NCBI GenBank assembly: GCA_964535315.1
Contig: CAZHTS010000019.1
Span: 1 to 64,000 of the forward strand
DNA: 64,000 nucleotides
Origin: CAZHTS01 sp964535315
Lineage (GTDB): Bacteria > Chloroflexota > Anaerolineae > Anaerolineales > Anaerolineaceae
Direction: 5' to 3'
The stretch's first letter is position 1, and every line of letters starts with the position of its first letter. The position numbers and the translations under genes are program-made. Under the pieces are notes generated by a model that worked only from the letters and a program-made list of their open reading frames with translations, was not told the origin of the DNA and ran no database searches. Positions 43,827 to 52,528 of the stretch are shown one piece after another.

Positions 43827-43861
43827 ACGGCTCGGGAGTTTTCCCGAGCCGTCGTTTTTTT
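43827..43861. terminator. Strong terminator between the RRM gene and the 17-gene operon
   Basis: ACGGCTCGGGA (43827-43837), loop GTTT, TCCCGAGCCGT (43842-43852), then CGTTTTTTT on the plus strand. It ends the RRM transcript and, being symmetrical with a TTTC on the other side, may also end the minus-strand operon whose last stop codon is at 43873. Confidence 0.85.
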
Positions 43862-43872
43862 CTGACCTGACG

Positions 43873-45159
43873 CTATTTGCGATGCCCCTGCGGCACGTAG
43901 GCCGGCAATTTCTGGGCGGCAAAGATATGCTCCAGGTGGGCAAAACGCTGGATGCCGTTCACCAGTGGAATGGTGGGCCACTGATCCCCGATCAACGGGC
44001 GGGCGTAACGGATGAAATCGTCGGTCACGTCGATGCGATTGGGCGCCAGCCACGCCTTGGGGAAATGGCGTTCGGAATTGGCCACCTGCTCCAGCGGCGC
44101 CTTGTCGTAGCGTACGCTGTACAGCGGGCCGGGGTTGCGCAGAATGGTGCTCATGTAACCCGACCCATCCTGAACGGCGATGAGTACCGCCTGCTGGCCG
44201 AGTTTATAGGCTTCCTCCAGGTCAACGGTAGAAGCATAAATCATGTTGTGACGCTGGTCGGTGCCGGGGGTGTTGCCGCGCGCCGCGCCGGTAGCCGGCA
44301 GCCCCACCCGGTTGAGATAGTTGACCACCGCCTGGGCCGCTCCGATCTGGCTGGAGCCGTACTCGACGTGCCCAAAGCTGTCGCGAAACTCGCCAATATC
44401 CCCCACGTCAAAGCCCTCGCTGACCACCACCAGGCAGCGGTGGCTGCGCCGCACCTCGTCGCTGACCAGGTCGGCCATTTCGGGCATGCTCACGCCCGCC
44501 TCAGGCATGTAAATCTGCAAGGGAAGCTGGCGGTGCGGGTCGCCCAACCGGGCGGCGGCGGGGATGAAGCCAATCTTGCGCCCCATCGCCTGTAGCACCA
44601 GGACGGTATCGGACGGGCAGGAACCGGCGTTCTCCTCGTTGGCGTGCTGGACGGTGAGCGCCCAGTAACGGGCGACGCTGCCATAGCCCGGGGTGTGATC
44701 GATCAGCTTGAACTCGCTGTCGCCGACGTCGTTGTCGATGGTCTTGGGCCCACCTACCGCGACCAGTTCCAGGCCGCGTTCGTGGGCCAGCTTCGAGATC
44801 TTGTTGGCGGTGTCCATCGAGTCGTTGCCGCCGACATAGAAGAAATAGCCGATATCGTGCGCCTTAAAGATTTCGATGACGCGTTCGAGATCTTCGGTTT
44901 GCTTGCTCTTGAGCTTATAGCGGCAGGTGCCAATACTGCCGGCGGCGGGGGTAACGCCGAGCAGGGCAATCTCCTCGTCCTTCTGCGCAGACAGGTCGAG
45001 CAATTCCTCTTTTAGCACACCCTCAATGCCATGATAACCGGCGTACAGCGTTCCGAAGCGATCGGGCATCGTCTTACAGGTTTCGATAATACCGCGCAGC
45101 GTGCTGTTGATCACCGGCGTCGGGCCGCCGGATTGGGCCACAATCACATTTTTGTTCAT
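43873..45159 (-). CDS. 6-phosphofructokinase, PPi-type active site
   Basis: A 428-residue PFK-family enzyme acting on fructose-6-phosphate. QSGGPT is at the N-terminus. At the phosphoryl-donor site it has GGNDS (110-114) and PKTIDND (138-144): Asp113 in place of the ATP-type Gly and Lys139 in place of the ATP-type Gly are the signature of PPi-dependent enzymes. Asn112 replaces the Mg-binding Asp normally found there, which is odd. Its ATG overlaps the gnd stop (ATGA). As last gene of the uronate operon it would feed glycolysis from pentose-phosphate products; a sedoheptulose-7-phosphate activity is a possible alternative. Confidence 0.85.
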   Translation of the reverse strand: MNKNVIVAQSGGPTPVINSTLRGIIETCKTMPDRFGTLYAGYHGIEGVLKEELLDLSAQKDEEIALLGVTPAAGSIGTCRYKLKSKQTEDLERVIEIFKAHDIGYFFYVGGNDSMDTANKISKLAHERGLELVAVGGPKTIDNDVGDSEFKLIDHTPGYGSVARYWALTVQHANEENAGSCPSDTVLVLQAMGRKIGFIPAAARLGDPHRQLPLQIYMPEAGVSMPEMADLVSDEVRRSHRCLVVVSEGFDVGDIGEFRDSFGHVEYGSSQIGAAQAVVNYLNRVGLPATGAARGNTPGTDQRHNMIYASTVDLEEAYKLGQQAVLIAVQDGSGYMSTILRNPGPLYSVRYDKAPLEQVANSERHFPKAWLAPNRIDVTDDFIRYARPLIGDQWPTIPLVNGIQRFAHLEHIFAAQKLPAYVPQGHRK

Positions 45160-46568
45160 GCCGTCCACTCCGTATGGAAGCTGCCTTCCTGGTCGGTACG
45201 CCGGTAGGTGTGGGCGCCAAAATAATCGCGCTGCGCCTGGGTCAGGTTGGCCGGCAGGCGGGCGCTGCGATAGGCGTCAAAATAGGCCAGCGAAGCGCTG
45301 ATCGCCAGTACCGGGATTCCCAGGCCCACCGCGGTCTGCACCACAAAACGCCAGGCCGCCTGGCGGCTTTCAACCGCGGTGCGGAAAGCGTCGTCCAGCA
45401 GCAGGTTAACCAGGGCCGGGTCGCGCTGGTAGGCGCTCATGATGTCGTTGAGCAGGCCGGCGCGGATGATGCAGCCGGCGCGCCAGATTTTGGCAATCCT
45501 GGCAATGGGCAGATCGTAATGATACTCGTCAGAAGCCAGGCGCAGCAGGCCGAGCCCCTGGGCGTACGAGGTGATCTTGCTGGCGTACAGGGCGGCGCGG
45601 GCCGCGTCGATCAACTGCTGGCGGTTGCCGCTGTAGCTGGCCTGCGGGCCGTGCAGCACCTGGCTGGCCGCCATGCGCTGGCCCTTCAACCCGGAAAGGA
45701 TGCGGCTCTCAACGGCGGCGTTGATGGTGGGGATGGGCGCGCCCACGTCCAGGGCGTTCTGGCTGGTCCATTTGCCCGTGCCCTTCTGCTGCGCCTCGTC
45801 CAGAATGCACTCGACCAACGGTTGTCCGGTGAGCGCATCGACCTTCTTGAAGATGTCGGCGGTGATCTCGATCAGGTACGATTGCAGTTCGGCGGCGTTC
45901 CACCCGGCGAACACCTCATGCAATTCGGCGGCAGTGAGCCCCAGGCCGCGATGCAGCAGGTCGTAGACCTCGGCGATCAACTGCATGTCGCCGTATTCAA
46001 TGCCGTTGTGCACCATTTTGACGTAATGACCGGCGCCGCGCGGGCCGATGTATTCGACGCACGGCTCACCGTCGGCGGCTTTGGCGGCCATGGCGCGCAG
46101 GATGGGCGCCAGCGCCTGCCAGGCTTCCACCTGCCCGCCGGGCATCATGCTCGGCCCCCACAGAGCGCCCTCTTCACCGCCCGAGACGCCCATGCCGACA
46201 TAGTTAAACCCTTCGGCGGCCAGTTCCTGGCTGCGTCGTTCAGTGTCGAGGAAGAAAGAATTGCCGCCGTCGATGAGGATGTCCCCCGTCTCGAGGTGGG
46301 GCTTGAGGTGGGCAATGGCGCTATCCACCGCCTGGCCGGCCGGCACCATCATCAAAATACGGCGCGGCCGCTCGAGCACGGCCATCAATGCCTGCGGGCT
46401 GTCGACGCCGAGGATGCGCTTGCCGGCGGCCTTGCCTTCCAGAAAGGCGCGCGTGCGGGCGGCATCCAGATCGTAACCGGCCACGGTAAAACCGTTGCGT
46501 TCCATGTTGAGAGCCAGGTTGTGTCCCATCACACCCAGCCCGATAACACCGATCGAAGCTTTTTCCAT
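45156..46568 (-). CDS. gnd: 6-phosphogluconate dehydrogenase (decarboxylating)
   Basis: A 470-residue enzyme of the long dimeric type. It oxidises and decarboxylates 6-phosphogluconate to ribulose-5-phosphate with NADP+. The dinucleotide motif GVIGLGVMGHNLALNM (6-21), GVSGGEEGA, the catalytic GPRGAGHYVKMVHNGIEY (Lys and Asn) and KGTGKWT are present, and the C-terminal half is the usual all-helical domain. GAGG lies 8 nt before the ATG at 46568. Its presence inside a hexuronate operon is unusual and suggests that the pathway passes through 6-phosphogluconate. Confidence 0.95.
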   Translation of the reverse strand: MEKASIGVIGLGVMGHNLALNMERNGFTVAGYDLDAARTRAFLEGKAAGKRILGVDSPQALMAVLERPRRILMMVPAGQAVDSAIAHLKPHLETGDILIDGGNSFFLDTERRSQELAAEGFNYVGMGVSGGEEGALWGPSMMPGGQVEAWQALAPILRAMAAKAADGEPCVEYIGPRGAGHYVKMVHNGIEYGDMQLIAEVYDLLHRGLGLTAAELHEVFAGWNAAELQSYLIEITADIFKKVDALTGQPLVECILDEAQQKGTGKWTSQNALDVGAPIPTINAAVESRILSGLKGQRMAASQVLHGPQASYSGNRQQLIDAARAALYASKITSYAQGLGLLRLASDEYHYDLPIARIAKIWRAGCIIRAGLLNDIMSAYQRDPALVNLLLDDAFRTAVESRQAAWRFVVQTAVGLGIPVLAISASLAYFDAYRSARLPANLTQAQRDYFGAHTYRRTDQEGSFHTEWTA

Positions 46569-46578
46569 AAGATCTACC

Positions 46579-47487
46579 TCACTTTTCGCATTCCGTTTTC
46601 CACGGCGGAACCTCGGGCAAATGGCGTTCGAAGGCGGCAATCAGCCCCTGTTCGTATTCGCCGGCATAACTGCCCTCGAGGAAACGCGGCATGCCCTGGC
46701 GATAAAACAGTTCCCACGAGCGCTCCTCTTCACCGGGGGTGATGGGGAAAAACAGGGCGCCGATCGAGCGAGCGGCCTTCAAATCGCCGGGGGCGTCGCC
46801 GATCATCAGGATGTGATCGGGGGCGTAGCGGCCGTGGGCGGCCAGCTTGAGGATTTGTTCCTTGGTGCCCATTTCCTGACCGGCGATGAGCCGCACCAGG
46901 CGGGCGATGTCGTGCTCCTGCCACTCACGCCCCAGCGCTTCGGTGGGCGTGGCCGAAACGACCACCATGTCCGCTTTCTCCTGCAACGCTTCCAGACTCT
47001 CACGCACGAAGGGGAAAGGCGGGACGCCGTGCACCATCTCGGCAATGGTGCGGTTGACCGCCTTGCTCCACGCCAGGGCGCGCTCGAGCTCGGCGTCGGC
47101 GTTCCCGGCCATGTAGGCCGACAGACCGGCGTCGCTCAGCGGCTGCCCCGAGGCGATAAAAGCGCGCACCTTTTCGGCGGCAGGGATGGCGGCGCGCCGG
47201 GCGAGCACCTCGGGGCGCTCGCGCAGCAGATCGAAGACCTTGACCAGCGCCGGCCAGCGGTTGACGCCCCGCCAGCGAGAATACAGGTTGACGAACTCAA
47301 AGGCCTCACGGGCATACTTAGAAACCGGCTGTAAATCCCAATATTGGATGATGTTCGGGCCAAAACACTCTTTGTGTTTGATCTCCATCGTATCAAACGC
47401 ACAGCCATCCGAATCGATGCCAATAAAAAACGAGGCCTGCGGTTGGAAATCTTGCAGGGGACGGGCAGCTTCAGAAACAGCAGTCAT
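46579..47487 (-). CDS. HAD superfamily hydrolase
   Basis: A 302-residue HAD phosphatase-like protein. Motif I is IGIDSDGCAFDTM (Asp25, Asp27), the helical cap spans about 60-165, motif II is VSATPTEA, motif III probably a Lys in GTKEQILK, and motif IV GDAPGDLKAARS. All catalytic residues seem to be present, so it should be active on a phosphorylated sugar or acid, but the substrate is unknown. It sits between the SDR and gnd genes (4-nt and 10-nt gaps), pointing to a role with sugar-acid phosphates. Confidence 0.8.
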   Translation of the reverse strand: MTAVSEAARPLQDFQPQASFFIGIDSDGCAFDTMEIKHKECFGPNIIQYWDLQPVSKYAREAFEFVNLYSRWRGVNRWPALVKVFDLLRERPEVLARRAAIPAAEKVRAFIASGQPLSDAGLSAYMAGNADAELERALAWSKAVNRTIAEMVHGVPPFPFVRESLEALQEKADMVVVSATPTEALGREWQEHDIARLVRLIAGQEMGTKEQILKLAAHGRYAPDHILMIGDAPGDLKAARSIGALFFPITPGEEERSWELFYRQGMPRFLEGSYAGEYEQGLIAAFERHLPEVPPWKTECEK

Positions 47488-47491
47488 ACGA

Positions 47492-48322
47492 TTACACTCC
47501 ACTAAAAGCAGAAAATCCACCATCGATCGGCACGATCACACCGCTGACAAAGCGCGCCGCCGGCGAGATCAACCACAAAAAGGTACCCAATAAATCATCG
47601 GTCTCGCCAAAACGAGCCATCGGGGTGTGGGCGATGATCTGTTTGCCACGGGCGCTGAGTTGTCCGCCGGCGTCATAGAGCAGCGCGCGGTTCTGTTCGC
47701 CGACCAGAAAACCAGGGGCAATGGCGTTGACCCGGATGTTGGCAGAGACTTCCTGGGCCATGTAAACCGCCAGCCATTGGGTAAAGTTATCCACGCCGGC
47801 CTTGGCGGCGGAATAACCGACGATACGGGTCAACGGGCGCGCGGCGCTCATCGAAGAAATGTTCAGGATGACGCCTTCATCCTGGGCGGCCATACGCCGG
47901 CCGAAAACCTGGCTGGCAAGAATGGCGCTGAACAGGTTGAGATCGAAGACCCAATGCAGCACATCCTGGGGGATATCGAAGAAGCTCAGATCCGCGTTGG
48001 TGGTGGCCTGCGGGCGGTTGCCGCCGGCGCCGTTGACGAGGATATCCACGCGCCCGTACGCCTGGTCGACCGCCGCGGCGGCCTGTTCGAGGCTGGCCTT
48101 ATCCAACACGTCGCAGCGCAGCGCCAGCCCTTCGCCGCCGGCGGCGCGAATTTCAGCCACAACCCGTTCGGCCGCCTCGAGCGAGATATCCAACACGGCT
48201 ACCTTCACCCCCAGTTGCCCGAGGGCGCGCGCCATGGCGCCGCAAATGACGCCGGCGCCACCGGTAATGACGGCCACACGCCCGGTCAGATCAAACAAAT
48301 TCAACAAATGCTCACGATCCAT
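47492..48322 (-). CDS. SDR oxidoreductase, probable fructuronate reductase / mannonate oxidoreductase
   Basis: A 276-residue short-chain dehydrogenase. It has the Rossmann motif TGGAGVICG, the NGAGGN segment, the catalytic Ser in NISSMSA and Tyr-Lys in GYSAAKAG, and a C-terminal PIDGGFSAFSGV typical of SDRs annotated as D-mannonate oxidoreductase in Thermotoga-like organisms. In this operon it would reduce fructuronate (from UxaE) to mannonate. The ATG at 48322 overlaps the larA-like gene by 11 nt; the GGAGG lies 12 nt upstream, so an ATG at 48334 directly after it is less likely. Confidence 0.75.
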   Translation of the reverse strand: MDREHLLNLFDLTGRVAVITGGAGVICGAMARALGQLGVKVAVLDISLEAAERVVAEIRAAGGEGLALRCDVLDKASLEQAAAAVDQAYGRVDILVNGAGGNRPQATTNADLSFFDIPQDVLHWVFDLNLFSAILASQVFGRRMAAQDEGVILNISSMSAARPLTRIVGYSAAKAGVDNFTQWLAVYMAQEVSANIRVNAIAPGFLVGEQNRALLYDAGGQLSARGKQIIAHTPMARFGETDDLLGTFLWLISPAARFVSGVIVPIDGGFSAFSGV

Positions 48323-49595
48323 TCTGTTGTTCATCCTCCTTAAGAAGGTAAAGGGTTTCCCCGGCGTGCGGGACGAGCAGTACACCTTCGGCTTCGCGGC
48401 CAGCCCACGCCTCAGGCCGGATGGTGTGCGGGTCACGGTAGCCCAGCCCCAGGCGGGCGCAGCGTTCCGCCGGGATGGCAGTGGCCAGCGTCACACGGAT
48501 GCGCGCCCGCTCCACCCCATTTTCGTACGTTCCCATGCCACGCAGATGCGTCGAATGCGCCAGGACGCCCCAGGGATAATCTTTGAAACGATCCCACTGG
48601 GCAACGAAATAATCGCGTACATGATACCCGATTTCGTCCAGGATACGCCCGTGGGTATACGAAACCTCATCGATGTGTGGGGCGTAAATGATGACCTCGC
48701 CGCCATCCGCAACGACCGGTTCGAGCTTGTACATACCCTTGGCGGCCGTCCACAGGTCGTCGTACATCTCAGGCATGACCGAGAGCACCTGCCGGTAGGG
48801 AGCCGCAGCGTAAGCCACGTGCAGCCGCGCAGACAGCGCCGCCGCCTGACGCCAGGCGGCCAGCCCATCCCCCATATACAACCCGGCCACGCCCTGCCCG
48901 CTAACGACCGGGCAGCAATACAGGCGCGGGGTAGGAATGGCGGCGGCGGCGCGTTCGATCACCGCCCGCACCGGCGTGTCGGCGCGGCCGATGGTGCGAT
49001 AACTGGTGATGAGCGCCCCCAGCCAGTGGGTGAAGTTGATCACCTCGGAACCGCTGATGCCGGGGAAGAAATACTTGGAACCACCGGAAAAGCCGGCCAC
49101 CTCGTGCGGAAAGACCGGCCCGCACACGATCAACAGGTCGCACGCCAGCGCCAGGCGGTTGATGCGCACGGGCACGTCCAGCGCCAGGCGGCCGCCGCTG
49201 AGCGCCAGCGTCTCGGCCTGGGTGATGGTGTCCAGGGTGACAAAAGTGGCCGGGTCTGACCACTCATGGTTAAACACGGTGACGCCTTGCTCATCGCCGT
49301 TCATCCCCAGGTGGGCGCGCAGCGTCTCCTGGCTCATCGGCTGGTGGGTGCCCAACGCCACCAACACATCCAACGACGCCCCGGCGGCGGTCGCCAACTC
49401 GTAGAACTGGCGGAAGAAGAGCGGCATGGGCATGGTGCGTGTGCCATCCGGCACCACCAGCAGCACACGCCGGCCGGCCAACGGCAGCGGCGCCAGCGCC
49501 TGTTGCAACACGCCGCGCACCTCGGCCGCGTCCAGCAAACGGCCGGCCACGTGGGCGCCGTAGACCTGCGGGGGAACCTGCAAAGTTTCGCTCAT
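48312..49595 (-). CDS. LarA-family (DUF2088) nickel-pincer racemase/epimerase homologue
   Basis: A 427-residue LarA-like protein. LarA enzymes use the nickel-pincer nucleotide to racemise or epimerise 2-hydroxyacids. Visible family marks: VPDGTRTMP, ALGTHQPMS (His), VCGPVFPHEVAGFSGGSKY (His, Lys) and KGMYKLEPVV near residue 290. Known homologues include a D-gluconate 2-epimerase. Between UxaE and a mannonate-type SDR, mannonate-to-gluconate epimerisation is an attractive inference, not shown by the sequence. The cofactor needs LarB, LarC and LarE, which are not in this window. AGGAGG is close to the ATG. Confidence 0.8.
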   Translation of the reverse strand: MSETLQVPPQVYGAHVAGRLLDAAEVRGVLQQALAPLPLAGRRVLLVVPDGTRTMPMPLFFRQFYELATAAGASLDVLVALGTHQPMSQETLRAHLGMNGDEQGVTVFNHEWSDPATFVTLDTITQAETLALSGGRLALDVPVRINRLALACDLLIVCGPVFPHEVAGFSGGSKYFFPGISGSEVINFTHWLGALITSYRTIGRADTPVRAVIERAAAAIPTPRLYCCPVVSGQGVAGLYMGDGLAAWRQAAALSARLHVAYAAAPYRQVLSVMPEMYDDLWTAAKGMYKLEPVVADGGEVIIYAPHIDEVSYTHGRILDEIGYHVRDYFVAQWDRFKDYPWGVLAHSTHLRGMGTYENGVERARIRVTLATAIPAERCARLGLGYRDPHTIRPEAWAGREAEGVLLVPHAGETLYLLKEDEQQNGS

Positions 49596-49634
49596 TCGCC
49601 TCCTGATCGTTCGTCGGTAAGATACGCCTTAGCG

Positions 49635-51071
49635 TCAGCGCGCCTGTTGAAAAGGCGCCAGGTGACGGTCGAAATGACGGCGCAGGGTGACGGCGTAGAG
49701 GTCTTCATTGGCGATCAACGTGGCCTTGATCTCGCCGCCAAAACGGGCCAACACCGAGCCAAAGGCCACATGCAGCACCTGGCGGGCGTCAAACTGATCC
49801 AGCAGGCTCGCCAGATCGGCGTCGGCCAACGTATCCAGGGGCGGAACGCGCCCGGCCTCGGCCGAAACGTGGTAACTCTGGCGATCGGTGGTGTAGCGCT
49901 CCAGGCTGAACTGCATCACCTGGCGGAAGAGCGCCGGGGCCACGAGGGCCAGGACGCGCAGCGCCTCCAGATAACTGGTGCCGGCGGTCTTGAGGTGCAC
50001 CCGGCCGGCCGTGGCCGCCGCCGCCTGGGCGTAGATACTGAACTTATCCGATCCCGAGTGCAGGCTGAGTTTGTAGCTGCCAAAATAACGCTGCACGGCG
50101 GCGTGACGCGCCAGTTCGGTCTCGAATTCGGCCAGGTCGCCGATATAATCCACGCCCTTCTCGAAACGGCCGACAAAGCGCGGCGCCAGGCTGACCCACA
50201 CCACCCCCAGGCGGCGCAGTTCGGCGGCGATGATGTAATGCTCCTCGGGCGAGGTCGGCCAGTCGGTCTCATCGACCGAGACCTCGAAGTCAAACGGGCG
50301 AGGGCACTGGCCCTGCAATGCCTGGTACATGCTGCGTACATGGGCAATGGCGCCGCCGTATTTGACCAGGGTGCGCAGCAGCGCCGCCTCGTCCAGGGTG
50401 AACGGCAGGCCATCCGGCAGCGCGGCGTTCAGATAACGTTCGCAGCAGCCCTCCAGCGTATCGTCCAACGCCGGCCAGGGCAGTCCGGCGGCCAGCAGGC
50501 GCAGTTCGTCCAGTGCGGCAGTGGCCGGGACGGCGGCAACGTGCTCGCCAGGGTCGATGGTAAAGAAGGAGTAACCGGCGGCGACAAAAGCGGGCAAATC
50601 GGCGGGGGTCTTAAGGTGATCGGCGTCGGCGCCCCACGGCTCACGCCAGCCCTCCTGGAATACGGCCCACATGGCGTCGTCGAGCACCTGCTGCGGGGTG
50701 CGCCCGGTGCGGACGTTCTCGCGCACCGATTGCTGGGCAAAGACCGGCGCCACCCCGGTGGCGCGCACGGCGTGAACGTGACCTGGGGTAGCCAGCCCCA
50801 GGCGGTCGCCCAGACCGGCCGAAGTGCACAAGCCGAGCGCCGCCGGGTTGAGCCACGGCAGGCGGCGGCGCAGCGCGGCGGCGTTGGCCGGGGTGAGCGG
50901 GCAGAGCAGCGGGCCGCCATCCGCCGAAATCTGGCCCTCAAAACCGGCGCCGTCGCCGCTCAGCGCCAGGTATTTCTGCCCCTGAGCGGAACGCACCAGG
51001 GCATACGCACTGCCGGCAAACTCGACCGGCGATTCAGGGTAAACGTAAAAACCGGGTAAATCGATATTCAT
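49635..51071 (-). CDS. uxaE: Tagaturonate 3-epimerase (UxaE family)
   Basis: A 478-residue protein of the UxaE family, first defined in Thermotoga maritima, where it converts D-tagaturonate to D-fructuronate in galacturonate breakdown. Motifs: GADADHLKT (near 147), FTIDPGEHV, SVDETDWPTSPEEHY, and SYKLSLHSGSDKFSIY, containing His/Asp/Glu residues that bind metal. Length is as in the family. It starts 3 nt after uxaC, and together they give galacturonate and glucuronate a common product. Confidence 0.9.
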   Translation of the reverse strand: MNIDLPGFYVYPESPVEFAGSAYALVRSAQGQKYLALSGDGAGFEGQISADGGPLLCPLTPANAAALRRRLPWLNPAALGLCTSAGLGDRLGLATPGHVHAVRATGVAPVFAQQSVRENVRTGRTPQQVLDDAMWAVFQEGWREPWGADADHLKTPADLPAFVAAGYSFFTIDPGEHVAAVPATAALDELRLLAAGLPWPALDDTLEGCCERYLNAALPDGLPFTLDEAALLRTLVKYGGAIAHVRSMYQALQGQCPRPFDFEVSVDETDWPTSPEEHYIIAAELRRLGVVWVSLAPRFVGRFEKGVDYIGDLAEFETELARHAAVQRYFGSYKLSLHSGSDKFSIYAQAAAATAGRVHLKTAGTSYLEALRVLALVAPALFRQVMQFSLERYTTDRQSYHVSAEAGRVPPLDTLADADLASLLDQFDARQVLHVAFGSVLARFGGEIKATLIANEDLYAVTLRRHFDRHLAPFQQAR

Positions 51072-51074
51072 GGC

Positions 51075-52508
51075 TTACTCCAGGCGATAGGCGCGTTTGG
51101 GCAGGCGATAGGCCATATCCACTGCCATCTCGGCTGCCTCTTCCTCAGACAGCATACCGCGCACCACCAGCCCGGCCAGCCAGTTGGCGCTGGCCCGCCG
51201 CCAGACGTCGTGGCGGGCGGGGATGGAGGGGAAGGCGCGGGTGTCGTCGTTGAAACCGGCGGTGTTATACAATCCGGCGGTCTCCATGACACGGTCGAAG
51301 TAACGGCGCATACCGTTCCAGCTATCGTGGAACCACCAGGGCGGGCCGAGTTTCACTGTTGGGTAATGCCCCGCCAGCGGGGCCAGTTCGCGGCTGTAGG
51401 TGTCTTCGTCCAGGGTGAAGAGGATCAACGCCAGGCGCGGGTCGCTGCCGTAACGGGCCAGCAGCGGGCGTAGATTGGCGGTGAATTCGGTCTGCACGGG
51501 GATGTCGTCGCCCTTGTCGCGACCGAAACGGGCCAGGATCAGCGGATTGTGGCTGCGCAGCACGCCGGGGTGCAGCTGCATCACCAGACCGTCCTCACAG
51601 CTCATGCGCGCCATCTCCATCAGCATGTGCCCGGAAAAGCGGGCGGCGTCGGCGGGGCCGGCCTGGCCGACCAGGGCGCGCTGGAAGATGGCCTCCGCCT
51701 CGGCGGGTGAGATCTCGGCGGTGGCAGGGGCGAGCACGGCGTGATCGGTGGCCACCGCGCCGAGCGATTTAAAGTGGGCGCGTTGTTTCTCGAGCGCCTG
51801 GATAAAGCTGCGGTAATCGCCAATGGCAATGCCGCTGGTGCGAGACAGGGCCTGAATCTGCGCCGGCCAGTCAGGGGTATCCAGGTTGACGACCTGATCG
51901 GGGCGGAAGGTGGGCAGAATGCGCCCGCCCCAGCCCGAGCGGCGCAGCGCCTGGTGGCTTTCGAGCGGATCGCTGGCCGCGTCGGTGGTGGTCAACACCT
52001 CGAGATTGAAACGCTCGAACAACCGGCGGGGACGAAATTCGGGCGAGGCCAGCCGCTCGGCGATCTGATCGTAGACATCCTGGGCGTTGGCCGCGGTCAG
52101 TTTTTGCTCGATGCCGAGCACAAACTTGAATTCGTAAGCCAGCCACATCCCTGAAGGCGTGCCGCGGAAGAGGTGAAAATTCTCGGCAAACAACTGCCAG
52201 ATCTTGCGATGATCGCGCTCGATGCCCTGCCAGTTACCGTCGACGGGCGGAACGCCCACTTTTTCCAGGGGGATGCCCTGCGAGTAAAACATGCGGAAGA
52301 CGTAATGATCGGGGATGATCAACAGATCGGCAGGCGAGCCAAAGGAGGCCTGCTCGTCGACGAACAGGCGCGGGTCGACGTGCCCGTGCGGGCTGACGAT
52401 GGGCAGCGAGGCCACGCCCTCGTACAGGCGCATGGCAACGGCGCGTTGGGCCGGGTCGGGATCAAAATAACGGTCAGGGGGTAAATACCAGGTAGCAGAA
52501 GAAGACAT
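51075..52508 (-). CDS. uxaC: Glucuronate/galacturonate isomerase
   Basis: A 477-residue uronate isomerase of the amidohydrolase-like fold. It isomerises D-galacturonate to D-tagaturonate and D-glucuronate to D-fructuronate. It has the family start SPHGHVDPRLF (His-x-His), TTDAASDPL, the PTFRPDQVVNLD stretch and the PWWFHDSWNGMRRYFD and GFNDDTRAFPSIPARHDVWRR segments near the C-terminus (in part). GGAG is 6 nt before the ATG. It is the entry enzyme of the pathway encoded downstream. Confidence 0.96.
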   Translation of the reverse strand: MSSSATWYLPPDRYFDPDPAQRAVAMRLYEGVASLPIVSPHGHVDPRLFVDEQASFGSPADLLIIPDHYVFRMFYSQGIPLEKVGVPPVDGNWQGIERDHRKIWQLFAENFHLFRGTPSGMWLAYEFKFVLGIEQKLTAANAQDVYDQIAERLASPEFRPRRLFERFNLEVLTTTDAASDPLESHQALRRSGWGGRILPTFRPDQVVNLDTPDWPAQIQALSRTSGIAIGDYRSFIQALEKQRAHFKSLGAVATDHAVLAPATAEISPAEAEAIFQRALVGQAGPADAARFSGHMLMEMARMSCEDGLVMQLHPGVLRSHNPLILARFGRDKGDDIPVQTEFTANLRPLLARYGSDPRLALILFTLDEDTYSRELAPLAGHYPTVKLGPPWWFHDSWNGMRRYFDRVMETAGLYNTAGFNDDTRAFPSIPARHDVWRRASANWLAGLVVRGMLSEEEAAEMAVDMAYRLPKRAYRLE

Positions 52509-52528
52509 AGATGACTCCTTGTTCAGAA

